Shown: positions 14,156 to 22,421, counted from the stretch's first letter. The stretch: 33,036 nt of DNA from Candidatus Eiseniibacteriota bacterium (GCA_030622115.1 JAUXGN010000028.1:1-33036); one strand, 5' to 3'. A program made the numbers and translations. The notes: a model not told the origin generated them from the sequence alone.

Positions 14156-16465
14156 CTAGTGCTTCCCGCTGGTCAGACCCTTGTCCCCGCCACTGCTTCT
14201 GGACCTTCCCCTTAGCTCCGGCTTGATGATGTCGCCGAAATCGTGGATCAGAGGAACCCCAAGCACGTAGCTGACAACGCGCGGCATCACGTGGCCGCTC
14301 GTCCAGTTGTTGTAGAAGCTGTGCTCCAGTGGCTGGGTGGTGACGATGACCCATCCACCCCTGTAGTCGTACTCTACCAACGTCGGATGCCCAGCGTCGT
14401 CGACCGTGTACACGGTCGCGCCGTCCGGCAGATTGCTGATGCCCTCGTGGCTTGCGTACTGCCCATAGAGTTCATCCGGAAGCCCCTCAACGATCGGTGC
14501 GCCCGGCAGGCTGACATAATTGTACCAGGTCTCATACTCGGCAAGCTCTATGGCGCCGGGCAGGACAATGCCTGCGCTCGCGATGGACCCGCCGTTCCAT
14601 CCAAGATCGCATGCCTCCCAAAAGATCGTGCCTCCACCTGAGACGAACTGGAGGAAGCGTACCTGGTTCTCAGCATACTCATCGTAGAATGCCTGCGGCT
14701 GATCGTTCTGGATGATGACCAGATCCTCCCCCGGCGTAAGCGAGGCAGTTGCCATCTCAGATGAACCAAGGACTTCGTATTCATTTGCACCCCCGCCCTC
14801 GGTGAATTCCATTATCTCAAGCATCTGGTCGAGCACGGCCGGCACTTCAGGACCCCAGGGAATCGCGTCCCTGAAGATGATGATGTGAACCGCGTTGTCC
14901 TGACTCCCGCCTACGTTGACCGTGTGGACAATGGTATCGTTCAGACAGAGAGGGTCCTTCACCTGCATCGCGACACTCTGAGCCCCTGCCTCCTCAAAGA
15001 CGTGCTGCATCACTTTCTGTGTATCCCAATCCGTGTCCCACTCGCCGTCGTTGTCCCAATCCCAGCGCACCTCGAGATCGATGGTCGCATCGTCAGGATC
15101 GGTCGAGGCCAGTGCGCTGAGCGAAAACGTGGATCCGGCCCTCGCGAACGGAGGACTGACATCAAACGCAGCCGTCGGCGGAGAGTGTGAGTCCGCATGG
15201 CTCATTACTCCGTCGAGTTGCGTGATCCGCTGCTGCTCCTGGGGAGACTGCGTTACCAGGCGCGAGAAAAGGGGCACGCGGGATTCACCTGCCGCCATCA
15301 CTTCTGTCGAGAACGAGATGCCCGCCATGAGCAAGCTCATGGCCTCGACATACTCGGCGCAGTCCACATTGGCGCCCTCCCAGAACCAGGATGCGATTGC
15401 ATCGCTGTCCTGCGAGATGTTCTCGAGAAGGGCTCCTATGAAACCGTATGTATCGTGTGCGGCTGTGTTGGATCCCAGCCTGTTGTCCCAAAGGGAAAGA
15501 TCCAGGCCCGCCGGTTCGTTCTCGACCACCACGCCTGAGCCCACGGCTACGATCTCGGCGATCGCCCGGCATGTGTTCATCATGGTTGCGAGGCCATCTG
15601 CAGTCTGTGATTCGAAGGATCTGAAACTCGCGTTTCTCAGGGTCACGTCGTATGTGCCGTCACCCAGATCCGGAGAGCTTCGCGTCACGCTCGTGGCATC
15701 AACGAGAGGTGGCCAGCCGATCGAGATTCTGATCTTCTCTCTTGCCGAGTCAACAAGAACCAGAAGCGAGTCTGCGCTCCCGACGGTCTTGAAGATCGAG
15801 GTGTAGTAGATGGGATCGCGGTTCACCCACGCAACACTACCGCCCGCGACGTCCTCGAGCCATGGATCCGACAGAGGCAGAGGATTGACCGCTCCGTCGT
15901 CGAGCGCATCTATGGCAATCCCGCACGCCGCCTGCATGATCTCCGGCACGAGTTCACTTGTCAGTGACCCGCCGGACGCATCCGCGAGAACAGTCTCTAT
16001 TGAGACAGTGAGTCGATCCCAGTCGCTCTTCTCCATCACGGTTCCAGCCAGCGACACACGGTCACCAGCTGAGAACAGGACGGTGAATGGATTGAGCATC
16101 GTGAGCGCCGTTGCGGTTGATGCGGCATCGACAGTGATCGCATCATCGGTGGACCCCACGTAGGCCAGCACAAGCGGAATCCCGCCTGGATCCATCACGA
16201 TGAGAACCTGGTGGGAATCAGTATCGGGGATGCGAACCGTGAACGTTCCGTCCGACGCCACGGTCGCGCCCTCTGCGAACGACAGAATATCCAGCTCCGC
16301 GAGATCGATCCGGGACCCTTCCGGCAATACCACGGTTCCGCTAAGAGCCCGGGTAGGTATGACCCACTCATCTTGAGGATCGCTTGGACCGACCGTGCTT
16401 GAGCATGAAGCAAGCACAAGCGCGAGCCCAAGAACAGCGGCTACCAAAATCCTAGCACTCTTCAT
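14156..16465 (-). CDS. Large lipoprotein with PKD domain and glutamine-amidotransferase-like C-terminal domain
   Basis: 769 aa from ATG 16465, chosen because GAGGGGGTG precedes it and it opens on a lipoprotein signal (KSARILVAAVLGLALVLASC; lipobox LASC, lipidated Cys about residue 21). A further 22 in-frame upstream codons are ignored. Residues about 40-150 look like a carboxypeptidase-regulatory/transthyretin-like fold (SGTVVLPEGS, ASDGTFTVRIPD). A central region of about 250 residues is unrecognised. Next is a PKD domain (PTAAFDVSPPFARAG, STDPD, RWDWDNDGEWDTDW, HVFEEAGAQSVAM). The last ~240 residues have VHIIIFRD, LVIIQNDQPQAFYDEY, SGGGTIFWEACDLGW and GWVIVTTQPLEHSFYN, resembling the flavodoxin-like class-I amidotransferase/DUF4350 fold, without an obvious catalytic Cys. 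Likely anchored in the outer membrane; role unknown. Confidence 0.85.
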   Translation of the reverse strand: MKSARILVAAVLGLALVLASCSSTVGPSDPQDEWVIPTRALSGTVVLPEGSRIDLAELDILSFAEGATVASDGTFTVRIPDTDSHQVLIVMDPGGIPLVLAYVGSTDDAITVDAASTATALTMLNPFTVLFSAGDRVSLAGTVMEKSDWDRLTVSIETVLADASGGSLTSELVPEIMQAACGIAIDALDDGAVNPLPLSDPWLEDVAGGSVAWVNRDPIYYTSIFKTVGSADSLLVLVDSAREKIRISIGWPPLVDATSVTRSSPDLGDGTYDVTLRNASFRSFESQTADGLATMMNTCRAIAEIVAVGSGVVVENEPAGLDLSLWDNRLGSNTAAHDTYGFIGALLENISQDSDAIASWFWEGANVDCAEYVEAMSLLMAGISFSTEVMAAGESRVPLFSRLVTQSPQEQQRITQLDGVMSHADSHSPPTAAFDVSPPFARAGSTFSLSALASTDPDDATIDLEVRWDWDNDGEWDTDWDTQKVMQHVFEEAGAQSVAMQVKDPLCLNDTIVHTVNVGGSQDNAVHIIIFRDAIPWGPEVPAVLDQMLEIMEFTEGGGANEYEVLGSSEMATASLTPGEDLVIIQNDQPQAFYDEYAENQVRFLQFVSGGGTIFWEACDLGWNGGSIASAGIVLPGAIELAEYETWYNYVSLPGAPIVEGLPDELYGQYASHEGISNLPDGATVYTVDDAGHPTLVEYDYRGGWVIVTTQPLEHSFYNNWTSGHVMPRVVSYVLGVPLIHDFGDIIKPELRGRSRSSGGDKGLTSGKH

Positions 16466-16546
16466 TATACACCCCCTCATCGCATGCCTGGAGAAGCCCC
16501 CAGAGGGGCCCGCGTCTGCATTTTGTTGCAAGGGGTGTTCCAGAAA

Positions 16547-16578
16547 GACCGGCTCCCCCCATCCGGGAAGAGCCGGTC
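16547..16578 (-). terminator. Hairpin terminator after the M14 carboxypeptidase gene
   Basis: A perfect 9-bp stem, GACCGGCTC (16547-16555) with GAGCCGGTC (16570-16578). On the minus strand it is followed by TTTCTGG. It is 28 nt past the stop at 16606. Confidence 0.6.
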
Positions 16579-16605
16579 ACAAAACACGTAAGTTGTTGTC
16601 TGTCG

Positions 16606-19242
16606 CTACCTAAGGACGATAACCTTCCCGCGGCGGACATCGTCTCCGGCCACCAGCTTCATGAAGTAGAGACCATTCCCTACTCGGCGGCCGTTCTCAT
16701 CGCGTCCATCCCACATGATGTTGACTGCGCCTGGGTCCATCTCGTCATCTACGAGCGTTCTCACCAAACGACCGTCAACACTGTATATCGCGAAGGTCAC
16801 GTTCGCACGAGCCGGAAGTTCGAACGACAGTGATGCCTCCCTGCCGAACGGGTTCGGCCGGGATGGGTGAAGAACGAGGGTCGCGCTTGTCGCATCTTCA
16901 ACCCCGGTCTCCTCGATGATGAACGATGCTGTCGCCATGAGCAGGCTGCGCTCCGTGCCGTCGTCGGCGTAGGTGCGCCAGTAGTATGTGCCGCTGCTCA
17001 GTGCCGACGTCACGGTCCACGATGTCGTACCCGTACCCTCGGCTACGCCGCTGGTGGAGGCAACAAGACTTGTGCAGAGTTCATCGTCGTACACCTGGAA
17101 CCCGTACGTCAGCACGTCGCCCGGGTCCGGGTCGGACGAATTGACCACGGTGAGATCCGGCGTTGAACTGCTCGCCGTTCCCCCATCCGGAGGATCAGAG
17201 AGCGTCGGAACCGTCGGCCTCGCGTTCCCGGTCGCCGGGCCGCTGATCGTAACATCGTCGACGTACCATCCATCCTCGGTAACGTACGCGTCGGATGTGA
17301 AGCGGAAGCGAAGTGTGAACTCGCTCGTGCCAACGTAGTCGTTCAACGAAAGCTCGACCTCTTCAAAGCCGTAGTTGTCGCCGTGGTACTTCGTACCGAT
17401 CTGGTACCACGTGCCGCCGTTGTCATCCGAGACCTCGACGTAGCAGTAGTCGTAGTCCTCTTCCGTGTCGACCCTGTGCCAGAAGGACAGGTCCGCGGCC
17501 GTGGCGGAAGAGAAGTCGATCGGAGTAGCCAGTTCGATCCAAGTGTTCCTGTAGTTGCCGTAGCTGCCGCTGGGACTGTCGGTATACGAGGTCGAGGGAG
17601 AGTGCGACTGCGTGCTCGTGAGTCCCCATAGGCCGTCGCTCTCGACCCAGTTACCTGCGCCGCTTTCCATGTCGTCGAAGAAAACAATCGTCGGCTCCCC
17701 GACCATCCAGGAAAGCTGCTCCTCCATGTAGAGGCCATCGCCCTCGATGACAAGGGTTATGACGAGACCGTGCCCGTCAGGTGTGCTCGCGTCGACCGAG
17801 AACGAGAAAGGATCGCTCGAATTGTCGACCGTCGTCCCCGCCGCGATAGCGCCGAGTGTTGTACTTGCATCGTGGAGCTGGACGTACGGGTCGTCCGTCG
17901 CGATGGTCACGCTCACGCCTGTCGCTCCGGCGATGATCCCCTGGTTCTCGATCGAGACAACAAAATCGAGAGTCTCACCGGCGTCAGGCTCTTGGTCGCC
18001 GTTGCCGCCCGCGAACGTTGTTCCGTCCACCGCAAGGTAGCTTCCTGCGACCCGACAGATATACTGCTGCGGCCAGAGGTTCTCGGCGTTCAAGCTCGGG
18101 ATCTCGCTCTCGGCAGGCCAGAATCCAGTTCCTGCGACTTCAACACACAGAGACCAGATACCCTCAACACCGTATGCCCAGTCGGGCGTCGTCCCGCTGC
18201 AGTTGTAGAGAATCTCGCCTGCCTGCCCCACCTGGTAGCCGTTGTACTGCGCCATGTTGTTGGCAAGTACGCGGAACGTAGCGTCGTCGGGCGTATGGTC
18301 ATTCGTGTAGCCCCATGGCAGGAGAACCATGCCCGCGACCGAATGGAATGTGATGTTGGTAACGAATTCCCGTGCTTCAACAAAGCTCACGTACGCCTGA
18401 ACACAAGGCTCCGAATGAGGGACCGTACCACGATAGGTTTCGCTGCACGGATCACCGGAGCTTCCCACCCCACCCCACTCGTAGTCGTAGTTGCGGTTTG
18501 GATCCACTCCGTAGCAGGACGAGCTTTCGTTGTCGCGCCGATTCTTCCGCCACATCCCTCCGCCACCTGGATCCGTCAGCTCGTTGTAGCAATACCCATC
18601 AGGATTCACGACCGGGACGAACCAGATCTCCCGGTTGTCCACGAGGAACGTGGCCTCCGGATCGATTCCATAGTTCGACGTCAGCCAGGTCATGTAGTGA
18701 AGAAGAACCTCAACCGACATGGGCTCGCGTGCATGGTGCAGACCGTCGAGGAGGATCTCAGGCTCGGACTCATCCACACCCGGGTTGTCCGAGATCTTGA
18801 TCGCCCAGATATCGCGTCCCTCGATGCTCGTGCCGATGCTTATCTTCTCACCAACGATCGAGGGATACGCGGCTGTGAGACTGTCAATGAAATCGATGGT
18901 CTCAGAGAAAGTGTGGAAATCACCGAAGTTCCGCCCGCGCACGCGGGAGGCGTAGAACTCCACCATGTCCTCGATCTCCACCTCCACGTCGAACCCAAGC
19001 GCACGGAGTTCCTCAATCTGGACGTGGTTGGTGACTATCTCCACCATCAGCCCTGGCTTCGACTTCATGACGTCCATGCCGTCGATGCTCACAAATCGAT
19101 GCCAGTCCGACATAGATGCGAACTCTACTCGGGCCTGAATGTACGGTCCATCCGGGCCGACGGCCGTAACTCCCGCTGCAAGGCCGAGCATAAGGCCAGC
19201 CGCTGTCAGAACTGCGAGAAAGGACTTCGAGACACAACCCAT
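16606..19242 (-). CDS. Secreted M14 zinc carboxypeptidase (carboxypeptidase-T-like) with FlgD-like C-terminal domain
   Basis: 878 aa. Signal peptide at residues 1-27, a propeptide to about 110, then the M14 catalytic domain. HHAREP gives zinc ligands His/Glu (about 169-172), DPNRNYDYEWGG is the substrate-Arg/Asn block, and FHSVAGMVLLPWGY gives the third ligand His (about 300). CVEVAGTGFWP carries the catalytic Glu (about 369). All key residues are present, so it should be active, removing C-terminal residues from peptides outside the cell. It continues with a CARDB-like beta domain (about 400-500), a MAM/jelly-roll-like domain (FFDDMESGAGNW to GWYVDDVTISGP), an Fn3-like domain (PTLSDPPDGG to YYWRTYADDG) and a FlgD-like tail (HPSRPNPFGREASLSFELP, VDGRLVRTL, MWDGRDENG, GLYFMKL) of the kind used in type-IX-like export. 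Confidence 0.92.
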   Translation of the reverse strand: MGCVSKSFLAVLTAAGLMLGLAAGVTAVGPDGPYIQARVEFASMSDWHRFVSIDGMDVMKSKPGLMVEIVTNHVQIEELRALGFDVEVEIEDMVEFYASRVRGRNFGDFHTFSETIDFIDSLTAAYPSIVGEKISIGTSIEGRDIWAIKISDNPGVDESEPEILLDGLHHAREPMSVEVLLHYMTWLTSNYGIDPEATFLVDNREIWFVPVVNPDGYCYNELTDPGGGGMWRKNRRDNESSSCYGVDPNRNYDYEWGGVGSSGDPCSETYRGTVPHSEPCVQAYVSFVEAREFVTNITFHSVAGMVLLPWGYTNDHTPDDATFRVLANNMAQYNGYQVGQAGEILYNCSGTTPDWAYGVEGIWSLCVEVAGTGFWPAESEIPSLNAENLWPQQYICRVAGSYLAVDGTTFAGGNGDQEPDAGETLDFVVSIENQGIIAGATGVSVTIATDDPYVQLHDASTTLGAIAAGTTVDNSSDPFSFSVDASTPDGHGLVITLVIEGDGLYMEEQLSWMVGEPTIVFFDDMESGAGNWVESDGLWGLTSTQSHSPSTSYTDSPSGSYGNYRNTWIELATPIDFSSATAADLSFWHRVDTEEDYDYCYVEVSDDNGGTWYQIGTKYHGDNYGFEEVELSLNDYVGTSEFTLRFRFTSDAYVTEDGWYVDDVTISGPATGNARPTVPTLSDPPDGGTASSSTPDLTVVNSSDPDPGDVLTYGFQVYDDELCTSLVASTSGVAEGTGTTSWTVTSALSSGTYYWRTYADDGTERSLLMATASFIIEETGVEDATSATLVLHPSRPNPFGREASLSFELPARANVTFAIYSVDGRLVRTLVDDEMDPGAVNIMWDGRDENGRRVGNGLYFMKLVAGDDVRRGKVIVLR

Positions 19243-19303
19243 GGTGACCGGCTCCCTTCGTAATGAAACGGCTCAAGTATCACTCGTTTGATCCTAATCT
19301 ACT

Positions 19304-19332
19304 ATAATAGCACAGAATGTTCAGAAGATCAA
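19304..19332 (-). promoter_or_regulatory. Promoter TTGATC-17-TATTAT with TGTGC extension
   Basis: On the minus strand, -35 TTGATC (19332-19327), 17 nt, then TGC-TATTAT inside TGTGCTATTAT (19314-19304). It is about 60 nt upstream of the M14 peptidase start and is the best example of the recurring TGTGCTA motif. Confidence 0.65.
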
Positions 19333-19357
19333 TGATTACACGCTCAGTGCAAGGCCT

Positions 19358-20488
19358 CTACCTTCTGTCGCCCTTGGTGTCGATCGTCAGCCTACCCCCC
19401 TCAGAGGCGTGACCCAGACGCGGCATCCACGATTCCAGTAACGCCGCCATTCCAGGAATCCTCAGTCCCGCGCTCAGCGGACCGGGACCGAGCGCATGCA
19501 GAAACCCGCCCAGCTGTTTCGAGTGGTTGATCACCGGCAGGATCTCCGCGACGGCGCGCCTCCGGTAGATCGTCGACGCTTCGTCTCCACTATCCAGCGC
19601 CTGTCTGATCGACTCCGCCGCCAAGCGACCGCTCGCTATCGAATGGGAGATCCCTTCGCCGGTGACAGGATCCGCCAAGCCGGCGGCGTCACCTACAACG
19701 AGGATACGTCCCTTCGCAAGACTCCCCGGTCCGGCCTCCGCCGGCGTGGGTCGCGCGAAGCGACCTTCCACCCTCCAGGAACTCAAGCCACGCTGTTCAA
19801 TGAAGCGATCGACGTCGCGGATGTAGTCCAGACCAAGCGCGGCCCTCCCACAGACACCAACATTCAGATGATCCCTCTTCGGGAAGATCCAGCCATATCC
19901 TCCACTGCGCACACGAGCATCGATGATCACCCTGTCGAGAAACGGATCGAGAGCGGAGGACGTCTCCGGGAACACCCGTGCGTACGCCGCGGCCGAAAGC
20001 CCGAGCGGCGGCATGCCGACCATGCCGCGAATGGAGCCCCTGACACCATCGGCCGCCACAAGATGGGGTGCGCTGAGAGTGCGCGAACCAACCACGATCT
20101 CAACACGCTCACCCGCATCGGTGACGGAATCAACGGCGGCGCCAAACTCCACACGCGCCCCTGCACGTATCGCGCGCTCGGCAAGGTACTGGTCGAGTTC
20201 CTTCCGCGAAGTCGTGGCGACTGTCGTGTCCCGCCCGGTCCAGGTCACCGTCACACGTGGACCAACCGAGAACTCGCTGGTTCTGAAGTTGTAGTGAATG
20301 ATGCTGTTGACGGACGGACCGAGAAGCCCCAGGGCCCTCGAGGTGAGCCCTCCGGCGCACGGCTTGGAGCGTGGAAATACCGCCTTCTCGAATACCGCGA
20401 CGAGAAGACCCAACTCCGCCGCACGCTCAGCGCAGCTGCTTCCCGCAGGTCCTGCACCCACGACTATGAGGTCGAAACGTTTGTTCAC
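19358..20488 (-). CDS. FAD-dependent geranylgeranyl-reductase-family oxidoreductase
   Basis: 376 aa, usual family length. An N-terminal Rossmann FAD site VVGAGPAGSSCAERAA (about residues 9-25) is followed by FEKAVFPRSKPCAGGL, typical of geranylgeranyl reductases. Other blocks are the central APHLVAADGVRGSIR, YGWIFPKRDHLNVGV, and the second FAD motif ILVVGDAAGLADPVTGEGI (about 262-280). The family reduces isoprenoid double bonds in lipid or quinone side chains (ChlP, archaeal GGR), and the same fold occurs in other flavin hydroxylases, so the substrate is open. The GTG start at 20488 has CTGGAG upstream; this lies inside the last codons of a broken CBM9-like gene, one base away from that gene's stop. 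The C-terminal 50 residues carry no membrane anchor that I can see. Confidence 0.88.
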   Translation of the reverse strand: MNKRFDLIVVGAGPAGSSCAERAAELGLLVAVFEKAVFPRSKPCAGGLTSRALGLLGPSVNSIIHYNFRTSEFSVGPRVTVTWTGRDTTVATTSRKELDQYLAERAIRAGARVEFGAAVDSVTDAGERVEIVVGSRTLSAPHLVAADGVRGSIRGMVGMPPLGLSAAAYARVFPETSSALDPFLDRVIIDARVRSGGYGWIFPKRDHLNVGVCGRAALGLDYIRDVDRFIEQRGLSSWRVEGRFARPTPAEAGPGSLAKGRILVVGDAAGLADPVTGEGISHSIASGRLAAESIRQALDSGDEASTIYRRRAVAEILPVINHSKQLGGFLHALGPGPLSAGLRIPGMAALLESWMPRLGHASEGGRLTIDTKGDRR

Positions 20489-20489
20489 G

Positions 20490-20990
20490 CTACTCCAGTA
20501 TCAGTTCGCCGAAGCTCGTCGGGTTGTAGTCTATCGGAACCTGCCAATCGGCCTGAGACTGAGTCCGGTGCTGCTTGCGCCGGAAGTTCAGACCCCAGGT
20601 TCCTGCCTCTCCTGTACCTGCACCGAATGCGCTGAACGGCAGTCACATCTCCGCGTGCCAGCCTTCATCCACTATCCGGCAGACGATCCCGTACTCCCCA
20701 TCCCACGATACGTCGACCGTGTAACGCATGTTCTCGTCGAACGTTATCCTTTGGTCGAAGACCATGCCCCGTGGGTTCACGTAGACTTGGTAGACGACCA
20801 TCTCGTCCGGGTCCGGATGGAAGAAGAACCCGACGCAATCATCAGTGTAGACAGGACCGTCCCGCGTCTCAACGGCGGCCTGGATACTCTCCGCCTCCGG
20901 GTCGGCCGCCCATCCCTCCGGGAGACTCCAACCGGCCTTGTCTTGGATCCCGACTGCCGTGCCTATAGTCCACCCTCGCCGAGCTGTCAA
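20490..20990 (-). pseudogene. Broken CBM9-like (DOMON-type carbohydrate-binding) domain gene with in-frame TGA
   Basis: Minus-strand frame. The segment RDGPVYTDDCVGFFFHPDP, then VYQVYVNPRGMVFDQ and GWHAEM, is interrupted by TGA at 20645-20643. The same frame continues for 50 more codons: LPFSAFG, TWGLNFRRKQHR, FGELILE, then TAG at 20490. Together these are the conserved second half of CBM9-like domains, where EM-(A/R)-(I/L)PFSA is normally unbroken; CGA to TGA is the simplest change. The front is also missing: no start codon with a ribosome-binding site, no signal peptide and no first beta strands upstream. A TTGACA-17-TATAGG promoter overlaps the left part of the frame. I call it a decayed gene, formerly coupled to the downstream reductase. 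A sequencing error at the TGA is the alternative. Confidence 0.7.
20962..20990 (-). promoter_or_regulatory. Promoter TTGACA-17-TATAGG upstream of the reductase
   Basis: On the minus strand, a perfect TTGACA (20990-20985), 17 nt and TATAGG (20967-20962). It would transcribe the CBM9-like remnant and then the reductase gene, leaving a leader of about 470 nt. Confidence 0.5.
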
Positions 20991-21227
20991 TGTCCCCCCC
21001 TTTACTGATCGCGCGCTACTCAGGGTTCACGCTGATGCTAGTCCCACTCGTCTCCGTTGTCAATCTGCACCGGATACCAAGCCAGCAGTGAACCGATCCG
21101 GAATCGGCGGCGGGCCCGTGGCGAGCCGGCTCCCGATCGATGCCGGACTACCCCACGTAGAATCCGTGCCAACTCTCGCACACGACACTCAACACCTTTC
21201 ATTACTTCAAGGAGTTCAACTTTGTAT
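20991..21227. other. Intergenic region with only a doubtful 55-codon frame
   Basis: Between the decayed CBM9-like gene and the promoter of the plus-strand zinc-ribbon gene. A minus-strand ATG near 21200 opens a short Arg-rich frame that ends at a TAG near 21040. It has only a weak ribosome-binding site and no recognised domain, so I do not call it a gene. Confidence 0.4.
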
Positions 21228-21255
21228 TTGACTCCGGAGGACGTGTTGCTAATAT
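21228..21255 (+). promoter_or_regulatory. Promoter TTGACT-16-TAATAT with TGC extension
   Basis: -35 TTGACT (21228-21233), 16 nt, -10 TAATAT (21250-21255) preceded by TGC. It is about 50 nt upstream of the GTG at 21309. Confidence 0.5.
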
Positions 21256-21308
21256 CTTATTCGTTCGTCTTCGAGCCACCCACCAACGACAGCGTGGAGG
21301 ATTAAAGG

Positions 21309-21647
21309 GTGCGCATCTGTCCTGAGTGTGAAACCGTTTACGAAGAACCGGGCATCGACGTCTGCCCAAATTGTGATGTTCCACTGATGGACAAAGTCGA
21401 GGAACCCGATGCAGCACCGACGGTGGACGACAGCGACCTTCCGTCGGACGGTCTCATCGTCATCGAATCAACAGATGACGATGACCGGATCGGGCTTCTG
21501 CGAGAGCTGCTCGAGGATGGCGGCATCCCCTGCTTCCTGAGTGATGAGCTCTTCACAGAAGAACCGACAACGATGGAGAAGATGGTCATGATTCCGCGAG
21601 AGATGGAGAGCGACGCGCGGAAACTCATCAGGAACTACTTCTCCTGA
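21309..21647 (+). CDS. Zinc-ribbon plus DUF2007 protein
   Basis: 112 aa from a GTG at 21309 with GGAGG about 8 nt upstream. The first 27 residues form a zinc ribbon with two Cys pairs (CPECETVY and CPNCDVPL). An acidic linker (about residues 28-45) follows, then a ferredoxin-like DUF2007 domain (DGLIVIESTDDDDRIGLLRE, LEDGGIPCFLSDE, MVMIPREMESDARKLI). Pfam describes DUF2007 as a putative prokaryotic signal-transducing protein; no biochemical role is established that I know of. No membrane segment, so likely cytoplasmic. It has its own promoter and a good hairpin terminator, so it is probably monocistronic. Confidence 0.85.
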   Translation: MRICPECETVYEEPGIDVCPNCDVPLMDKVEEPDAAPTVDDSDLPSDGLIVIESTDDDDRIGLLRELLEDGGIPCFLSDELFTEEPTTMEKMVMIPREMESDARKLIRNYFS

Positions 21648-21706
21648 AGGCATAGTCGACGAGTCAAGACTCAGCGTCTACGAGTTGGGACTCAGCCCGG
21701 AAGAGC

Positions 21707-21741
21707 ACGAGACGAGGCGAACCCTGAAGGGGTCGTCTCGT
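21707..21741 (+). terminator. Intrinsic terminator after the zinc-ribbon/DUF2007 gene
   Basis: A perfect 9-bp stem, ACGAGACGA (21707-21715) with TCGTCTCGT (21733-21741), then the pyrimidine-rich TCTTCTCTTT. It is 60 nt past the stop and is the clearest intrinsic terminator in the window. Confidence 0.7.
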
Positions 21742-21839
21742 TCTTCTCTTTCGAGAAGGGGCGCATCCAGACACGCTCGTGTACGTGAAGCTCCGCACTG
21801 CTGCGCGCCATTTGCTGCGAGGTTCCGCGACACCGAGTG

Positions 21840-22322
21840 CTATCTCTTGTAGCCTATCATCCTGAGGAATTCTCTGCGCTTCTCAGCGTCCTTAGCCCCC
21901 TCCACGCCCTTCGGACCTGAGCCGTCGATAACTCCCAGAACACCCCTACCACCGGCGTTTTCAGCCACGATCACCTCGACGGGATTTGCCGTGGCGCAAT
22001 GGATGGAACACACCTCCTGGCACGCCTTCACCGCAGGGAGGACACTGATGGGGAATGCCTCCTCCATGACTATCACGAACGTGTGTCCCGCTCCGAGAGT
22101 CTGCATGATCGCGACCGCCACATTTTCCAGGCTGTCGTTGTTGCCGTCGTGACGAACGAGACATGGCCCTGACGCCTCAGCAAACGCGACCCCGAATCTC
22201 ACGACCGGAGAAGATGTTGCCATGATCTCACACAGGTCTTCTACAGTCTTGATGAAGTGACTCTGCCCGAGGATGATGTTCGATCCTTCGGGGAACTCGA
22301 CAGGAATGCTCTTCAGCTCCAT
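21840..22322 (-). CDS. Adenosine-specific kinase family protein (PF04008)
   Basis: 160 aa, the normal family length. The ATG at 22322 is chosen because AAGGAGAG lies 6 nt upstream and the protein then begins MELK, as in homologues; a frame open to 22499 would add 59 unrelated residues. Conserved blocks are all present: GSNIILGQSHFIKTVEDL (about 14-31), RFGVAFAEASG, LGAGHTFVIVMEEAFPISVL, CSIHCATANPVEVIVAE and GRGVLGVIDG, then GVEGAKDAEKRREFLRMIGYK. The family is common in archaea and scattered bacteria; its name comes from a structure-based proposal and the physiological reaction is unsettled. It is cytoplasmic. The gene is divergent from a glycosyltransferase gene across a 145-nt spacer containing a palindrome; a likely promoter (TTCATT-17-TATGAT) is at 22393-22421. 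Confidence 0.92.
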   Translation of the reverse strand: MELKSIPVEFPEGSNIILGQSHFIKTVEDLCEIMATSSPVVRFGVAFAEASGPCLVRHDGNNDSLENVAVAIMQTLGAGHTFVIVMEEAFPISVLPAVKACQEVCSIHCATANPVEVIVAENAGGRGVLGVIDGSGPKGVEGAKDAEKRREFLRMIGYKR

Positions 22323-22392
22323 GAGTCTCTCCTTGTCTTCAGTCTCCAGAGCGTTGTCACGTGCGAGCAGTTGGACCGCGCACACGATTGTC

Positions 22393-22421
22393 ATCATACC
22401 GCGGTTCGTGATCAGAATGAA
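22393..22421 (-). promoter_or_regulatory. Promoter TTCATT-17-TATGAT for the adenosine-specific-kinase-family gene
   Basis: On the minus strand, -35 TTCATT (22421-22416), 17 nt, -10 TATGAT (22398-22393; five of six). Its -35 overlaps the palindrome at 22418-22431. Confidence 0.5.

Noticed and set aside
17770-19263. 497-codon plus-strand frame opposite the M14 carboxypeptidase
   Set aside because: The minus strand carries a complete M14 active site and signal peptide; the plus frame is a shadow with no motif.
20643-20645. Selenocysteine or reassigned TGA in the CBM9-like frame
   Set aside because: TGA ends other genes here (for example at 9354-9356 and 6708-6710), the position is normally Ala or Arg in the family, and the 5' half is missing too; decay or a sequence error is simpler.
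21040-21200. Short Arg-rich minus-strand frame of about 55 codons
   Set aside because: Weak ribosome-binding site, no homology recognised and composition like random GC-rich DNA.
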